Below the pieces are notes generated by a model, which saw only the letters and a list, made by a program, of their open reading frames with translations, was not told the origin of the DNA and ran no database searches. A stretch of DNA of 64,000 nt from CAYTGR01 sp964437445. Its GTDB lineage: Bacteria > Chloroflexota > Anaerolineae > B4-G1 > SLSP01. Below, in pieces: positions 49,987 to 59,244 of the stretch. The position numbers and the translations under genes were made by a program. Location: assembly GCA_964437445.1 (NCBI GenBank), contig CAYTGR010000012.1:24514-88513 (forward strand). Reading direction: 5' to 3'. Position 1 is the first letter of the stretch. Every line of letters begins with the position of its first letter.

Positions 49987-50712
49987 GTGGAACTCAGGGC
50001 ATTGATTTTTGACCTGGACGGGGTGTTGACCGACACCGCCGAATACCATTATCGGGCCTGGCAACGACTGGCCGACGAGCTGGGTCTGCCCTTTGATCGG
50101 CAACGCAACGAGGCGCTGCGGGGGGTGGATCGCCGCCGGTCGCTGGAACGCCTGCTGGACGGGCGATCAGCTACGGAAGCCGAGATGGCAGAGTGGATGG
50201 AGCGCAAGAATCGCTATTACGTGACGTTCATCCAGCAGATGACGCCCGCCGACTTCCTGCCCGGCGCGTTGGCACTGTTGCAGGAAGCGCGGGCCGCCGG
50301 CCTGAAAATCGGCATCGGCTCGGCGAGCAAGAACACGGCCACCGTGCTGGACCGGTTGCAGCTGTGGCCCTACGTAGATGCGGTCTCCGACGGCTACAGC
50401 GTGGCCCAGGCAAAGCCGGCCCCCGATCTCTTCCTGCACTGTGCCGGACAGCTGGGAGTGCAGCCGGCCGAGGCGGTGGTGGTGGAGGATGCCGAGGCGG
50501 GCATCGCTGCGGCCCTGGCCGGCGGTTTCTGGACGGTAGGGCTGGGCCCGCGCGAGCGGGTAGGACAGGCCCATCTGGTCTTCCCCGGCCTGGCGGGGGT
50601 GCATTGGGCCGACATTTTGAGCGCCTTTCAAAACAGGCGCGAACGTATCTTCAATTACTCATCCATGCAGAAACTTAGAGGCACAGAGATTGATGGACAC
50701 CTGGCTCGTTGA
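49987..50712 (+). CDS. pgmB: beta-phosphoglucomutase
   Basis: HAD-superfamily enzyme converting beta-glucose 1-phosphate to glucose 6-phosphate; 241 residues. The nucleophile and acid Asp are D9 and D11 in IFDLDGVLTDTAEYHY; the cap has RGVDRRRSLERLL; motif II is in IGSASKNTATVL; the metal Asp pair is in VVEDAEAGIAAALAGG. Start is GTG 49987 after GGTGAGG. It overlaps the GH65 gene by 20 bp; beta-glucose 1-phosphate is exactly what GH65 phosphorylases release. Confidence 0.93.
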   Translation: MELRALIFDLDGVLTDTAEYHYRAWQRLADELGLPFDRQRNEALRGVDRRRSLERLLDGRSATEAEMAEWMERKNRYYVTFIQQMTPADFLPGALALLQEARAAGLKIGIGSASKNTATVLDRLQLWPYVDAVSDGYSVAQAKPAPDLFLHCAGQLGVQPAEAVVVEDAEAGIAAALAGGFWTVGLGPRERVGQAHLVFPGLAGVHWADILSAFQNRRERIFNYSSMQKLRGTEIDGHLAR

Positions 50713-52909
50713 AGAAACTGAATTCAATCCTGATTTACTGCATTCCAGAGAGACTTTATTCACCATTGGCAACGGGTATCTGGGCACGCGCGGCGCTTTT
50801 GAGGAAGGGTACCCCGGTGCGTGGCCGGCCACCCTGGTCAACGGCTTGTTTGACGATGCCCCTATCGTCAATACCGAGCTGGTGAACGTCCCAAACTGGC
50901 TGAACCTGGTGCTCGTGGTGGAGGGGGAGCGCTTCCGCCTGGATCGGGGGACCGTGCTGGCCTACCGCCGGGCGTTGGAGCTGCGGACCGGCACTCTGAC
51001 CCGGACGGTGCGCTGGCGCAGTCCCGGCGGGCGCACGGTGGAGCTCGTGATGGAACGTTTCGCCAGCCTGGCCGACCCTCACGTGTTGGGGATCCGCTAT
51101 CAGGTGACGGCGGTGGATTTCGCCGGGACGGTGGAGCTCCGGGCGGGGATTGACGGCCATGTGGATAATACCGGTCTCCTGCATTTAGAACTGGTGGAGA
51201 GCGGGGCGGCCGGACCGCAGGCGGTCTACCTGCACGTGCGGACTCTAACGACCCGGCTGGAGGTGTGTGAGGCGGCCGCGCTAACGGTCGCCGGCGCGCC
51301 GGCGACCTACACCATTCGTGACTGTGACGTGGTGCCCGGCGTGGCGGCGCAGGTGCCGGTGCAGCCGGGCCAGACGGTGGTGGCCGAGAAGCTGGTCACG
51401 CTCTATTCCGGGCGGGAGTGCCCGGATGTCCGAACGGCGGCGGTCACCAGGTTGCGCGAGGCCCAGGCGGCCGGGTACGCGGCGCTGCGCGCCGCCCACG
51501 ATGCGGCCTGGGCGGCGGAATGGGCTGACGCTAACGTGACGATTGAGGGCGACGACGAGGCCGATCTGGCGCTGCGGTACAGCCTTTTCCAACTGCTGAT
51601 CGCTGCGCCGCGCCACGACGACCGGCTGGGTATCCCGGCCAAGACCCTGAGCGGCTTTGGATACCGGGGGCACGCTTTTTGGGACACGGAGATTTTTGTC
51701 CTGCCGTTTTTTATCTACACCCGGCCGGCGCTGGCCCGCAATTTGTTGTTGTATCGTTACCACACGCTGCCCGGGGCGCGGCGCAAGGCGCAGGCTGCCG
51801 GCTACGAGGGAGCGCTCTACGCCTGGGAGAGCGCTGCTACCGGCGACGAGACGACGCCCCGCTGGGTGCCGGGACCCCATGGCGAGGAGCTGGTGCGCAT
51901 CTGGTGCGGCGATATTGAGCAGCACATCAGCGCAGACGTGGCCTACGGCGTCCTGCACTACTGGCGCGTCACCGGCGACGATGCTTTCATGCGGGATTAC
52001 GGGGCCGAGATTGTGCTGGATACGGCGCGCTTCTGGGGCTCCCGCGCTGAGTGGAACGCGGCGCAACAGCGGTACGAGATCAACGATGTGGTTGGACCGG
52101 ATGAGTACCACGAGCACGTCAACAACAACGTCTTCACCAACCGGATGGCGCGCTGGAACCTGGAGATGGCGCTGGAGGTCCTGGCCTGGCTGCGGCGCGA
52201 CCATCCTGCCCGGGCCGCCGAGCTGGTCGCGCGACTGGAGCTCACCGCGGAACGGTTGGAGCATTGGCAGCAGGTGATTGAGCAACTGTTCATTCCGCAG
52301 GACCCGGAAACCGGGTTGCTGGAGCAGTTTGACGGCTTTTTCCAGTTGACCGACGCGCTGATGGCCGATTACGAACCGCGCCAGAAATCCATGCAGGTCG
52401 TGTTAGGGATCGAGGGCGCTAACCGCTATCAGGTGCTCAAGCAACCCGACGTTGTGATGTTGCTGACGTTACTGCCCGAGGCCTACAGCCGCGAGACGTT
52501 GCAGGTCAACTGGGATTACTACACCCCGCGCACCGATCTGACCTTTGGGTCGTCGCTGGGACCGGCCATGCAGGCGCTGGCCACGGTCCGCCTGGGCAAG
52601 GTTGAGGAAGGGTATGCGCATTTTATGCATGCGGCCGCCACCGACTTGCGGGACGTGCGGGGCAATTCTGCCGATGGGATTCATGCCGCCACGGCGGGGG
52701 GGCTGTGGCAGGCGGCGATTTTGGGCTTTGGCGGCCTCACCATGGGGGCGCAGGGATACACCGTCACGCCACAGCTGCCGGCTAAGTGGCAGCGGCTTGT
52801 GTTTTCGTTCTACGATCACGGGCGAAAAGTGACGCTGGCGATTGTTCATCAGGGGCCTACACCGGTTGTGACTGTTGTCGACCAGGAGGAAGGGGGTGAT
52901 GGAGTTTAG
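50693..52909 (+). CDS. glycoside hydrolase family 65 disaccharide phosphorylase
   Basis: Cleaves an alpha-glucoside (maltose, trehalose, kojibiose or nigerose) with phosphate to glucose and beta-glucose 1-phosphate; 738 residues. The N-terminal super-sandwich domain has GNGYLGTRGAFEEG; the (alpha/alpha)6 barrel carries FWDTEIFVLPFF and VGPDEYHEHVNNN with the catalytic acid Glu (about residue 471). QKSMQVVLG and KQPDVVMLL are further family blocks. Which disaccharide is used cannot be read. It overlaps pgmB and precedes sugar-transport genes. Confidence 0.92.
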   Translation: MDTWLVEETEFNPDLLHSRETLFTIGNGYLGTRGAFEEGYPGAWPATLVNGLFDDAPIVNTELVNVPNWLNLVLVVEGERFRLDRGTVLAYRRALELRTGTLTRTVRWRSPGGRTVELVMERFASLADPHVLGIRYQVTAVDFAGTVELRAGIDGHVDNTGLLHLELVESGAAGPQAVYLHVRTLTTRLEVCEAAALTVAGAPATYTIRDCDVVPGVAAQVPVQPGQTVVAEKLVTLYSGRECPDVRTAAVTRLREAQAAGYAALRAAHDAAWAAEWADANVTIEGDDEADLALRYSLFQLLIAAPRHDDRLGIPAKTLSGFGYRGHAFWDTEIFVLPFFIYTRPALARNLLLYRYHTLPGARRKAQAAGYEGALYAWESAATGDETTPRWVPGPHGEELVRIWCGDIEQHISADVAYGVLHYWRVTGDDAFMRDYGAEIVLDTARFWGSRAEWNAAQQRYEINDVVGPDEYHEHVNNNVFTNRMARWNLEMALEVLAWLRRDHPARAAELVARLELTAERLEHWQQVIEQLFIPQDPETGLLEQFDGFFQLTDALMADYEPRQKSMQVVLGIEGANRYQVLKQPDVVMLLTLLPEAYSRETLQVNWDYYTPRTDLTFGSSLGPAMQALATVRLGKVEEGYAHFMHAAATDLRDVRGNSADGIHAATAGGLWQAAILGFGGLTMGAQGYTVTPQLPAKWQRLVFSFYDHGRKVTLAIVHQGPTPVVTVVDQEEGGDGV

Positions 52910-52970
52910 CTGGGCAGCCAGTCAATCAGTGAATGGATCAATCAGTCAGAAGACCGCTCAATCAGATCAA

Positions 52971-53018
52971 TTAGCTCAGTCAGTTAGCTCAGTCAGTTAG
53001 CTCAGTCAGTTAGCTCAG
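52971..53018. repeat. 13-bp tandem repeat upstream of the sugar-binding protein gene
   Basis: TTAGCTCAGTCAG is repeated three full times and then partly, following degenerate CAATCAGT units from 52920. It sits between the GH65 stop and the AAGGAGG of the next gene. Confidence 0.9.
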
Positions 53019-53031
53019 AAGGAGGATTCCG

Positions 53032-54354
53032 ATGAAACGCTCTCTGTTTGCTCTGTTGACACTGGCCGTTGTCGCCACCCTGCTGGTAGCGTGCGGCCCC
53101 CAGACCGTGACCGTGACCGTCCCGGTGGAAAAAACCGTGGAAGTGGTCAAGACTGTGGAGGTGACCAAAGAGGTTCCGGTGGAGGTCCCGGTGGAGCGCG
53201 TAGAAGTGCGCCTTTCCGGGTGGGCCTCGTCCCCTTCGGAGACCGCGCTGCTGGAATCGTTGCTCTACAAGTTCAGCGTGGAGAACCCCGACATCGTCGT
53301 GAAATATGAGCCGATCACCGGCGACTTCTGGCAGGCGATCAAAACCTCCGTCGCGGCCAGCACCGAGCCCGACATCTACTACATGGATATTTTCCAGTTC
53401 CCGTTCTTCGCCCAGCAAGGCGTCCTGGCGCCGCTGGATGATTACATGGCTAAGGATGGCGTCAAGAAGGACGAGTTTATCCCGACGCTGATGGACGCTT
53501 TCACTTATGAGGGCAAAATCTACGGTATCCCTAAGGATTTCAACACGTTGGGCCTGTTCTACAACAAGGACCTGTTTGCCAAAGCCGGCCTCACCGAACC
53601 GACCGACGATTGGACCTGGAACGACCTGCAGGCCGCGGCCGAAAAGTTGAGCGATCCCGCCAACAACGTCTACGGTTTCGGGGTGCCGGCGGATTCCGGT
53701 CGCTTCCCGGTCTTCGTTTTCCAGAACGGTGGCCAGGTGATGAACGCCGATTTCTCCGATACTCTGCTGGATAGTCCTGAGGCCATTGCCGCCGCCAAGT
53801 TCTATACCGATTTCCGCGCCAAGAAGATCGGCGCTATTCCCTCCGATGTGGGTGAGGGCTGGCAGGGCACCGCGTTCGGCAAGGGCAACTTCGCCATGGT
53901 GTACGAGGGCGGCTGGTTGATCCCCTACCTGGCGCAGCAATTCCCCAACACTCAGTATGGCGTCGTGACGCCGCCGGCCGGTCCGCAGGGCGAGGGCAAT
54001 CTGATCTTCACCGTGGCCTACGTCCTCTCGCAGAACAGCAAGCATCCCGAGGCGGCCTGGAAAGTCATCAACTTCCTGACCAACGCGGCCAGCCAGCAGA
54101 CGGTGTTGGAGAGTGGCTTTGCGCTGCCCTCGCGCGCGGCGCTGGAGCAGAGCGATTACCTGAAGAACAACCCGGCCTCGGCGGCCATCTTCCGGGGGGC
54201 CAGGGACGGCACGCCCTTCATGTGGGGGCTGAAAGGCTCCGATGTCAACGATCAGATGGGCAAGGCGCTGGAGCGCGTCTACCTGGAGAACCAGGATGTG
54301 ACCGTCTCCATGCAAGAGGCCGCCCAGAAGATCCGTGAGGCGCTGAAAGACTAA
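53032..54354 (+). CDS. ABC transporter sugar-binding lipoprotein
   Basis: A 440-residue lipoprotein: signal peptide with lipobox LVAC (Cys21), then a Val/Glu/Lys/Thr-rich stalk (residues 25-55) common in Chloroflexota binding proteins, then a family-1 solute-binding domain (SGWASSPSETALLESLLYKF, GIPKDFNTLGLFYNKDLF, FAMVYEGGWLIPYL). It binds an oligosaccharide or disaccharide outside the membrane and hands it to the two permeases downstream. AAGGAGG precedes the ATG. Confidence 0.93.
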   Translation: MKRSLFALLTLAVVATLLVACGPQTVTVTVPVEKTVEVVKTVEVTKEVPVEVPVERVEVRLSGWASSPSETALLESLLYKFSVENPDIVVKYEPITGDFWQAIKTSVAASTEPDIYYMDIFQFPFFAQQGVLAPLDDYMAKDGVKKDEFIPTLMDAFTYEGKIYGIPKDFNTLGLFYNKDLFAKAGLTEPTDDWTWNDLQAAAEKLSDPANNVYGFGVPADSGRFPVFVFQNGGQVMNADFSDTLLDSPEAIAAAKFYTDFRAKKIGAIPSDVGEGWQGTAFGKGNFAMVYEGGWLIPYLAQQFPNTQYGVVTPPAGPQGEGNLIFTVAYVLSQNSKHPEAAWKVINFLTNAASQQTVLESGFALPSRAALEQSDYLKNNPASAAIFRGARDGTPFMWGLKGSDVNDQMGKALERVYLENQDVTVSMQEAAQKIREALKD

Positions 54355-54366
54355 ATTCTGTGGTAT

Positions 54367-54402
54367 CCTGGAGTGGGGGTGACCATCGGCCCCCACTCCA
54401 GG
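54367..54402 (+). other. intercistronic hairpin between binding protein and permease
   Basis: A perfect 13-bp stem (54367-54379 with 54390-54402) with a 10-nt loop and no T run. Such hairpins after binding-protein genes usually stabilise the 5' message or reduce read-through, giving an excess of binding protein over permease. Confidence 0.8.
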
Positions 54403-54447
54403 GGCGGGTCCCTGCGGTGGTAGAGTCAAGCCAAGCAAGGAGGAGTT

Positions 54448-55335
54448 ATGGCCGCTTCAGCCGGACATCAGCGGAGAGGTGAGGCGTTCACCGCCTATGT
54501 GATGCTCTCGCCCTGGCTCTTTATCTTTTTCGTGTTCATTGTCTTCTCCATTGGGTGGGCTTTCTATCTCTCTTTCACCAACTATAACCTTTTCAGTGCG
54601 CCGAAATGGGTGGGGCTGGCCGAATACCAGAAGGTCCTGACCAATGAAGATTTTATCAAGCACGCCCTCCCCAACACGTTGAAGTATGTGGGGATTGTGG
54701 TGCCCGTGCAGACCGTCCTGTCACTCATCATCGCTTTCGCCATGGACCAGAAAATCAAGGGGCGGCGCATCTTCCGCACCCTGTTCTACATCCCGTCGGT
54801 CACCTCGTCGGTGGTGATCTCGCTGATCTTTCTCTGGCTGTTCAGCAAAGTCGGCATCATCAATCAAATTTTCGGCCTGAAGATTGACTGGTTGAACAAC
54901 CCGACCTACGCCTTACCGACCATCATGATGGTCAACATCTGGGCCACCATTGGGACGATGATGCTCATTTTCCTGGCGGCGCTCCAGGATATTCCTTACG
55001 CGCTCTACGAAGCCGCGGCGATTGACGGGGCTAACATCTTTCAGATTTTTCGGTACATTACCATCCCGGCGCTGCGTCCCGCTATTTTCTTCGTCGTGAC
55101 GATGGGGGTGATCGGCTGTTTCCAGGTCTTTGACCAGATTTACGTGATGACGGCGGGTGGGCCGCTGGGTTCTACGACCACCATCGCCTATCTGATCTAC
55201 AAGTGGGCCTTCCGCGACACCACCATTCGCATGGGGCGGGCGGCGGCGACCTCGTTCATCCTGGCGATCATGATCTTGATCGTGACTGTGATCCAGCGCA
55301 AGTTCATTGAACGGCCCGAAGAGCAAGGGCGATAG
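54448..55335 (+). CDS. ABC sugar permease, MalF-like
   Basis: A 295-residue inner-membrane protein with about six helices. The EAA loop that contacts the ATPase is YEAAAIDGANIFQIFRYITIP. It has a MalF/UgpA-type N-terminus (AYVMLSPWLFIFFVFIVFSIGWAFYLSF). AAGGAGG precedes the ATG. It pairs with the next gene to form the transport channel. Confidence 0.93.
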   Translation: MAASAGHQRRGEAFTAYVMLSPWLFIFFVFIVFSIGWAFYLSFTNYNLFSAPKWVGLAEYQKVLTNEDFIKHALPNTLKYVGIVVPVQTVLSLIIAFAMDQKIKGRRIFRTLFYIPSVTSSVVISLIFLWLFSKVGIINQIFGLKIDWLNNPTYALPTIMMVNIWATIGTMMLIFLAALQDIPYALYEAAAIDGANIFQIFRYITIPALRPAIFFVVTMGVIGCFQVFDQIYVMTAGGPLGSTTTIAYLIYKWAFRDTTIRMGRAAATSFILAIMILIVTVIQRKFIERPEEQGR

Positions 55336-55343
55336 GAGGAAAT

Positions 55344-56273
55344 ATGGCCACTATCTCTCAAACCATGCCAGGGGTGGGAGCCAAAGGGGAATTTGTCTGG
55401 TGGAACCGGATCAAGACCCCGCTGTTCTACGGTGTCTTGCTGCTGTGGACCATCCTGAGCGTGACCCCGTTTTTGTTCTCCATCGTCTTTTCGTTCAAGC
55501 CGATCAATAACCTGTACACGCCGCCTTTCTGGTGGCCGAATCCCTTCACGTTGGATAACTATCGGACGATCCTGGGCCAGTTCAAGGATCTCTTTCCCCG
55601 CTGGGTCTTGAACAGCGCCCTCATTTCAGGCGTGTTGCTGGTCATCCGCCCGCTTTTCTGCGCGATGAGCGGCTACGCCTTTGCGCGGCTGCGGTTTCCC
55701 GGCCGGAAGTTCCTGTTCAACGCCATGCTCTTTTCCATGATGATCCCCGGCCAGGTGTTGCTGATCCCCAACTTCCTGCTCATCGGGCCGGGGGTGATCA
55801 AGAATCTGCAAGTGGCGGGATTCCACATCCCGACCGGGTTTGGCCTGTTAGACAACCTGCTCGGCGTCATCCTACCCGGAATCGTAGATGCGTTTGGCGT
55901 TTTCATGATGGCGCAGTTCTACCAGAGTATCCCCAAGGAATTGGAGGAAGCGGCCTACATTGACGGGGCCAGCCGCTTTACCACTTTCTTCAGGGTCATC
56001 CTGCCGATTAGCCAGACGACGTTGATCACGTTAGCGCTGTTCACCTTCCAGGGGACCTGGAACGCTTTCATGTGGCCGCTCCTGGTGCTGCGCACGCCGA
56101 CCAACTTCACGCTGCCCATCGGCCTGCAATGGTTCCGGGGCGAGTACTATTCGCTCTACTCGGTCATCCTGGCCGGTTCGCTTTTTAACACGATCCCGGT
56201 CTTGATTATTTTCTTCCTGTTCCAAAAGTACTTCATCCGCAGTATCGCCTCTACCGGGTCAAAAGAGGGGTGA
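55344..56273 (+). CDS. ABC sugar permease, MalG-like
   Basis: A 309-residue partner permease with about six helices and EAA loop EEAAYIDGASRFTTFFRVILP. It starts 8 bp after the first permease. No ABC ATPase gene follows; such sugar importers often share one encoded elsewhere. Confidence 0.93.
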   Translation: MATISQTMPGVGAKGEFVWWNRIKTPLFYGVLLLWTILSVTPFLFSIVFSFKPINNLYTPPFWWPNPFTLDNYRTILGQFKDLFPRWVLNSALISGVLLVIRPLFCAMSGYAFARLRFPGRKFLFNAMLFSMMIPGQVLLIPNFLLIGPGVIKNLQVAGFHIPTGFGLLDNLLGVILPGIVDAFGVFMMAQFYQSIPKELEEAAYIDGASRFTTFFRVILPISQTTLITLALFTFQGTWNAFMWPLLVLRTPTNFTLPIGLQWFRGEYYSLYSVILAGSLFNTIPVLIIFFLFQKYFIRSIASTGSKEG

Positions 56274-56282
56274 TACTGAGAG

Positions 56283-56341
56283 CACTGAACCACTGAAGCT
56301 CTGATAACCCGTCATGAATCAGTGTTTTCAGTGGTTCAGTG
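56283..56341. terminator. bidirectional terminator between convergent genes
   Basis: CACTGAACCACTGAA (56283-56297) is the exact reverse complement of 56327-56341; the loop is 29 nt. It lies between the permease stop and the end of the opposing lipoprotein gene and can act on both strands, though T runs are short. Confidence 0.65.
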
Positions 56342-57314
56342 TGTTTATGGGCGACCAGGCCGGGGCGAAATCGCGGGCCGGGTTCTGCGTCAGGTTGCAC
56401 AGCCCTGTTCCGTCACGCTGCATGAGGTAAAGTTCGTCGTTGCCGTCCCGGTCGGTCACAAAGACCAGCTGGCTGTCGTCAGGCGACCAGGCCGGCTGGG
56501 AATCGGTGGCCGGATGGTGGGTCAGGTTCGTCACGTTGCCGGTGGCCAGCTCCAGCAGGCAAATCTCGGCGTTGCCGTCGGGTGTGCACTGGTAGGCCAG
56601 CCAGCGCCCGTCGTGGGACCAGGCCGGGTAGAGATCGGCGCCCAGCTCTCCGGCCAGCAACGTGGTCTGGCTGGTCTGGCGGTCGTACTGCTGGAGATTG
56701 ATATCGCGCGTGGGGGAGCGGATGCCAAAGCCGGTGGTGGCGCTGAACGCCAGGTAGCGACCATCTGGCGACCAGGTGACCGTGCGCTGATCCCCGACGG
56801 AAGCCAGCAGCAGCGTCATTTCAGCGGCCCCGCCAGTGCTTGGCATCAGGGCGGTCTGGTGGACGGCGCGCTCCGAACCGATCCGGTAGGGCGAGGTGCC
56901 GGTGAGATAATAAAAACGATCGGTGATTAAGGCCAGCGTTTTGCCATCTGGCGACCAGGCCGGAGCAAATTCGTCATCCGTGCTGTCAGGGCCGTCCCCG
57001 ATCAAATTGCGGGGGGCACTCCCGTCGGCGTTCATGACGAAGATGTCGGAGCTGCCGTCGCGCCGGGAACGGAAGGCCAACTGCCGGCCGTCGGGCGACC
57101 AAGCCGGGTCGGCGTCCAGCGCCGGGTTGTCCGTCAGGCGGACGAGGCCACGGCCATCGGGCTGGATCAGGTAGAGCTCCTGGTTCCCGTCGCGCTCAGA
57201 GACGAAGGCGATCCCGGCCTGGGGCGGCCCTGGCGGGGCCGCCCGTTGACACGCACTCAGCAGGGCCAACCCCCCCAGTGCCAGCAGCGTCTGCATGACC
57301 GCGCGGCCGCTCAT
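56328..57314 (-). CDS. TolB-like (PD40/WD40-like) beta-propeller lipoprotein
   Basis: A 328-residue lipoprotein with lipobox LSAC (Cys22). It has six or so repeats of the form (D/P)AWSPDGRxLAFxSxRDG, the PD40 blades of TolB-type propellers (for example at residues 32-75, 76-120, and the last ending RDFAPAWSP). Probably an extracytoplasmic binding or scaffold protein. The ATG overlaps the stop of the dihydropyrimidinase-like gene as ATGA, so the two are in one transcript. Confidence 0.85.
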   Translation of the reverse strand: MSGRAVMQTLLALGGLALLSACQRAAPPGPPQAGIAFVSERDGNQELYLIQPDGRGLVRLTDNPALDADPAWSPDGRQLAFRSRRDGSSDIFVMNADGSAPRNLIGDGPDSTDDEFAPAWSPDGKTLALITDRFYYLTGTSPYRIGSERAVHQTALMPSTGGAAEMTLLLASVGDQRTVTWSPDGRYLAFSATTGFGIRSPTRDINLQQYDRQTSQTTLLAGELGADLYPAWSHDGRWLAYQCTPDGNAEICLLELATGNVTNLTHHPATDSQPAWSPDDSQLVFVTDRDGNDELYLMQRDGTGLCNLTQNPARDFAPAWSPINTLNH

Positions 57315-58690
57315 TCCCAAAAACTCGCTTCGCGCGCGACAAAGTGCCCGCTCCCCTTCTTCGCCACGGCGTGGCCGTCGCGCACCAGGAATTCGCCCCG
57401 GCGGAGCGTGCTGACCACCCGCCCTTGCAGGCGCAACCCTTCGTAGGGACTGTAGCCAGCGCCGGAGTGCAGCGCGTCAGCCTGGAGCGTCCACTCCGGT
57501 TCCGGGTCGTAGAGCACGAGGTCCGCGTCGTAGCCAGGCAACAAGGCTCCCTTGCGCGGTAAGTTGTAGATCTGCGCCGGGTTGGCCGAAAGTAGCCGCG
57601 CCAGATCGGTCCATTCCAGGCGGCCTTCGGCGACGCCGCAGGTCGCCACAAGCGGCAACAACGTTTCCAATCCCGGCAGACCGCCGGGGGTTTGGGTGAA
57701 ATCGTCCGCCGCTTTTTTTTGTTTCTGGGTGTAAGCGCAGTGATCGGTGATCAGCATATCCACCGTACCGGCGCTGACCTGGGCCCATAACCGTTCCGGC
57801 TCCTCCGGCTCGCGCAAGGGCGGCTGGAGGATATAGCGCCACGGCTCGCTCCCCTCGTAGACATTGTTGTCCAGCAAGAGGTATTGCGGCCCGGTCTCGC
57901 TGAAGACGACCTGGCCTCGGGCGCGCGCCGCTGCAATCAGCTCTACGGTGCGGGCGGTGGAATTGTGGGCGATGACTACCGGCGCGTGGACTGCCTCCGC
58001 CAGGAAGAGGACCCGGGCGGTTGCCTCTTGTTCGGCCAGGGCCGGCCGTGCCAGCCCGTGATAAGACCAGCCGGTTTTCCCTTCGGCGACGAGCGCCTGC
58101 GTCTGCGCCGTCACCAGCGCATCGTTCTCGCAGTGGACCAGGGTCACGATGCCGTAACGGGCGGCCGCTTCCAACAGCCGCAGGATCGTGGCGTCGTCGG
58201 CGTAGTAATTAGGGCGATAGGTGGTGTAGAGCTTGAGGCTGGGTGTGCCCAGCTCCACTAACGCGCCCAGCTCGTCCTCGCGCCCGGCGGGCAGGTCGGT
58301 GACCATGACGTGGAAGGCGTAATCAATCACCGAGGGCGCAGCTTCCTGCCGGCGGGCCGCCACCGCTTCCTGGAGGGTCTGCCCCTTGAACTGGGTGGCG
58401 AAATCCACGACGGTGGTCACGCCGCCATAAGCCGCGGCGCGGCTTTCGGTGAACCAGTCGTCCGGTGTTTTGTAGAGACCGGTATCCAGCTGGATGTGGC
58501 AGTGAGCGTCAATCACGCCGGGGAGCACTAACAACCCGGTCGCGTCTACCTGTTCCCCGCCTGCCGGCAGCGGCAGGTCGTGGCCGATGGCCTGGATGGT
58601 CTCGCCGTGCACCAGCAGATCGGCTTCCAACAGCGTTTCCGAGGTGACCAACGTTCCCCCGTGGATGAGCAGATCGTGTGGCTGATCCAT
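57311..58690 (-). CDS. dihydropyrimidinase/allantoinase-like cyclic amidohydrolase
   Basis: A 459-residue metal-dependent hydrolase of the hydantoinase-dihydroorotase family. Binuclear-metal ligands: H63 and H65 (DAHCH), the carboxylated Lys as K153 (SLKLY), H186 (LVHCEN), H242 (VIAHNS), and the Asp in LITDHCAY. The C-terminal GYDADLVLYDP and RRGEFLVRDG are typical. It may hydrolyse dihydropyrimidines, hydantoins or allantoin; substrate not determinable. GAGGAGG precedes the ATG at 58690. Confidence 0.85.
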   Translation of the reverse strand: MDQPHDLLIHGGTLVTSETLLEADLLVHGETIQAIGHDLPLPAGGEQVDATGLLVLPGVIDAHCHIQLDTGLYKTPDDWFTESRAAAYGGVTTVVDFATQFKGQTLQEAVAARRQEAAPSVIDYAFHVMVTDLPAGREDELGALVELGTPSLKLYTTYRPNYYADDATILRLLEAAARYGIVTLVHCENDALVTAQTQALVAEGKTGWSYHGLARPALAEQEATARVLFLAEAVHAPVVIAHNSTARTVELIAAARARGQVVFSETGPQYLLLDNNVYEGSEPWRYILQPPLREPEEPERLWAQVSAGTVDMLITDHCAYTQKQKKAADDFTQTPGGLPGLETLLPLVATCGVAEGRLEWTDLARLLSANPAQIYNLPRKGALLPGYDADLVLYDPEPEWTLQADALHSGAGYSPYEGLRLQGRVVSTLRRGEFLVRDGHAVAKKGSGHFVAREASFWE

Positions 58691-58734
58691 AGATAACACC
58701 TCCTCATAACACACTGATTTACTGATTACACTGA

Positions 58735-58870
58735 GTTAGTGGTGAGGCGCTTGAACGGCGCCAACCTGTCCAGTAGCGTAAATTTTAGTTTGCGATTGAC
58801 GAGGCAAGTTGAAGTCCGTTCTGCTTGGCAGTCAGGTACTTGAGCGCTGTTCATCAGTGCAGCTCAGCCC
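58735..58870. repeat. decayed dispersed repeat, two fragments
   Basis: GTGAGGCGCTTGAACGGCGCC and AGTCAGGTACTTGAGCGC are degenerate copies of the repeat-family palindrome. Between them CCAGTAGCGTAAATTTTAGTTTG is nearly the same as a segment at about 61992-62014. The rest of 58691-58950 shows no gene. Confidence 0.55.
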
Positions 58871-58958
58871 ATACCTGCCATTGTAGCGCAAGGCAGACAG
58901 GATGCAAACTCTTCATCCCGCTGCTCTCATCTTTTCGCTTTTCATCTTGGACCTTGAT

Positions 58959-58986
58959 TTGTCTTTCCTCCAATTAGTGCTACACT
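58959..58986 (+). promoter_or_regulatory. promoter of the fluoride-riboswitch transcript
   Basis: TTGTCT (58959-58964) and an extended -10 TGC-TACACT (58978-58986) are separated by 16 bp between the hexamers. The predicted start, about 58993, is the first base or so of the aptamer. Confidence 0.65.
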
Positions 58987-58991
58987 ATCGC

Positions 58992-59084
58992 CAGTGAGCG
59001 ATGAGGCTCGCTGGATTACTGAACCGCCGGGCCACCGGCTGATAGCCTCTAACCATTTTCAATGGGATGGAGGCTATTTTTATT
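58992..59084 (+). ncRNA. fluoride (crcB-type) riboswitch with terminator platform
   Basis: The aptamer has the crcB order seen in the Thermotoga petrophila example: AGCG-ATGAGGCT-CGCT (58997-59012), AACC, stem GCCGG-GCCA-CCGGC (59026-59039), CTGAT, AGCCTCTAAC. GAGGCT (59003-59008) pairs with AGCCTC (59044-59049) as the pseudoknot. An extra outer pairing CAGT/ACTG lengthens P1. Expression platform: ATAGCCTC (59042-59049) also pairs perfectly with GAGGCTAT (59070-59077), with an inner CCATT/AATGG stem and ATTTTTATT after it. Ligand binding should block this terminator, so it is an ON switch for fluoride. Confidence 0.88.
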
Positions 59085-59244
59085 CATGACTGACTTGCTC
59101 AACTCTTCACAATATCGTTGTATCTCCCTCATTTTGGTCTTGCGCATCCTGGGGAAGCATTTGCGTCAGGCCGGGGCCTGGTTGTGAGTCAGGTGGTTGG
59201 TGGCAACGGTACCATGAAAGGGGATATATCATTAGGAGAAGGCA

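Noticed and set aside
52920..53018. Possible tRNA (TTAGCTCAG resembles a tRNA D-arm)
   Set aside because: The GCTCAG segments are tandem repeat units; no acceptor, anticodon or T arm is present.
59085..59187. 33-codon frame just after the riboswitch terminator
   Set aside because: No ribosome-binding site, starts in the terminator T run, and no recognisable sequence.
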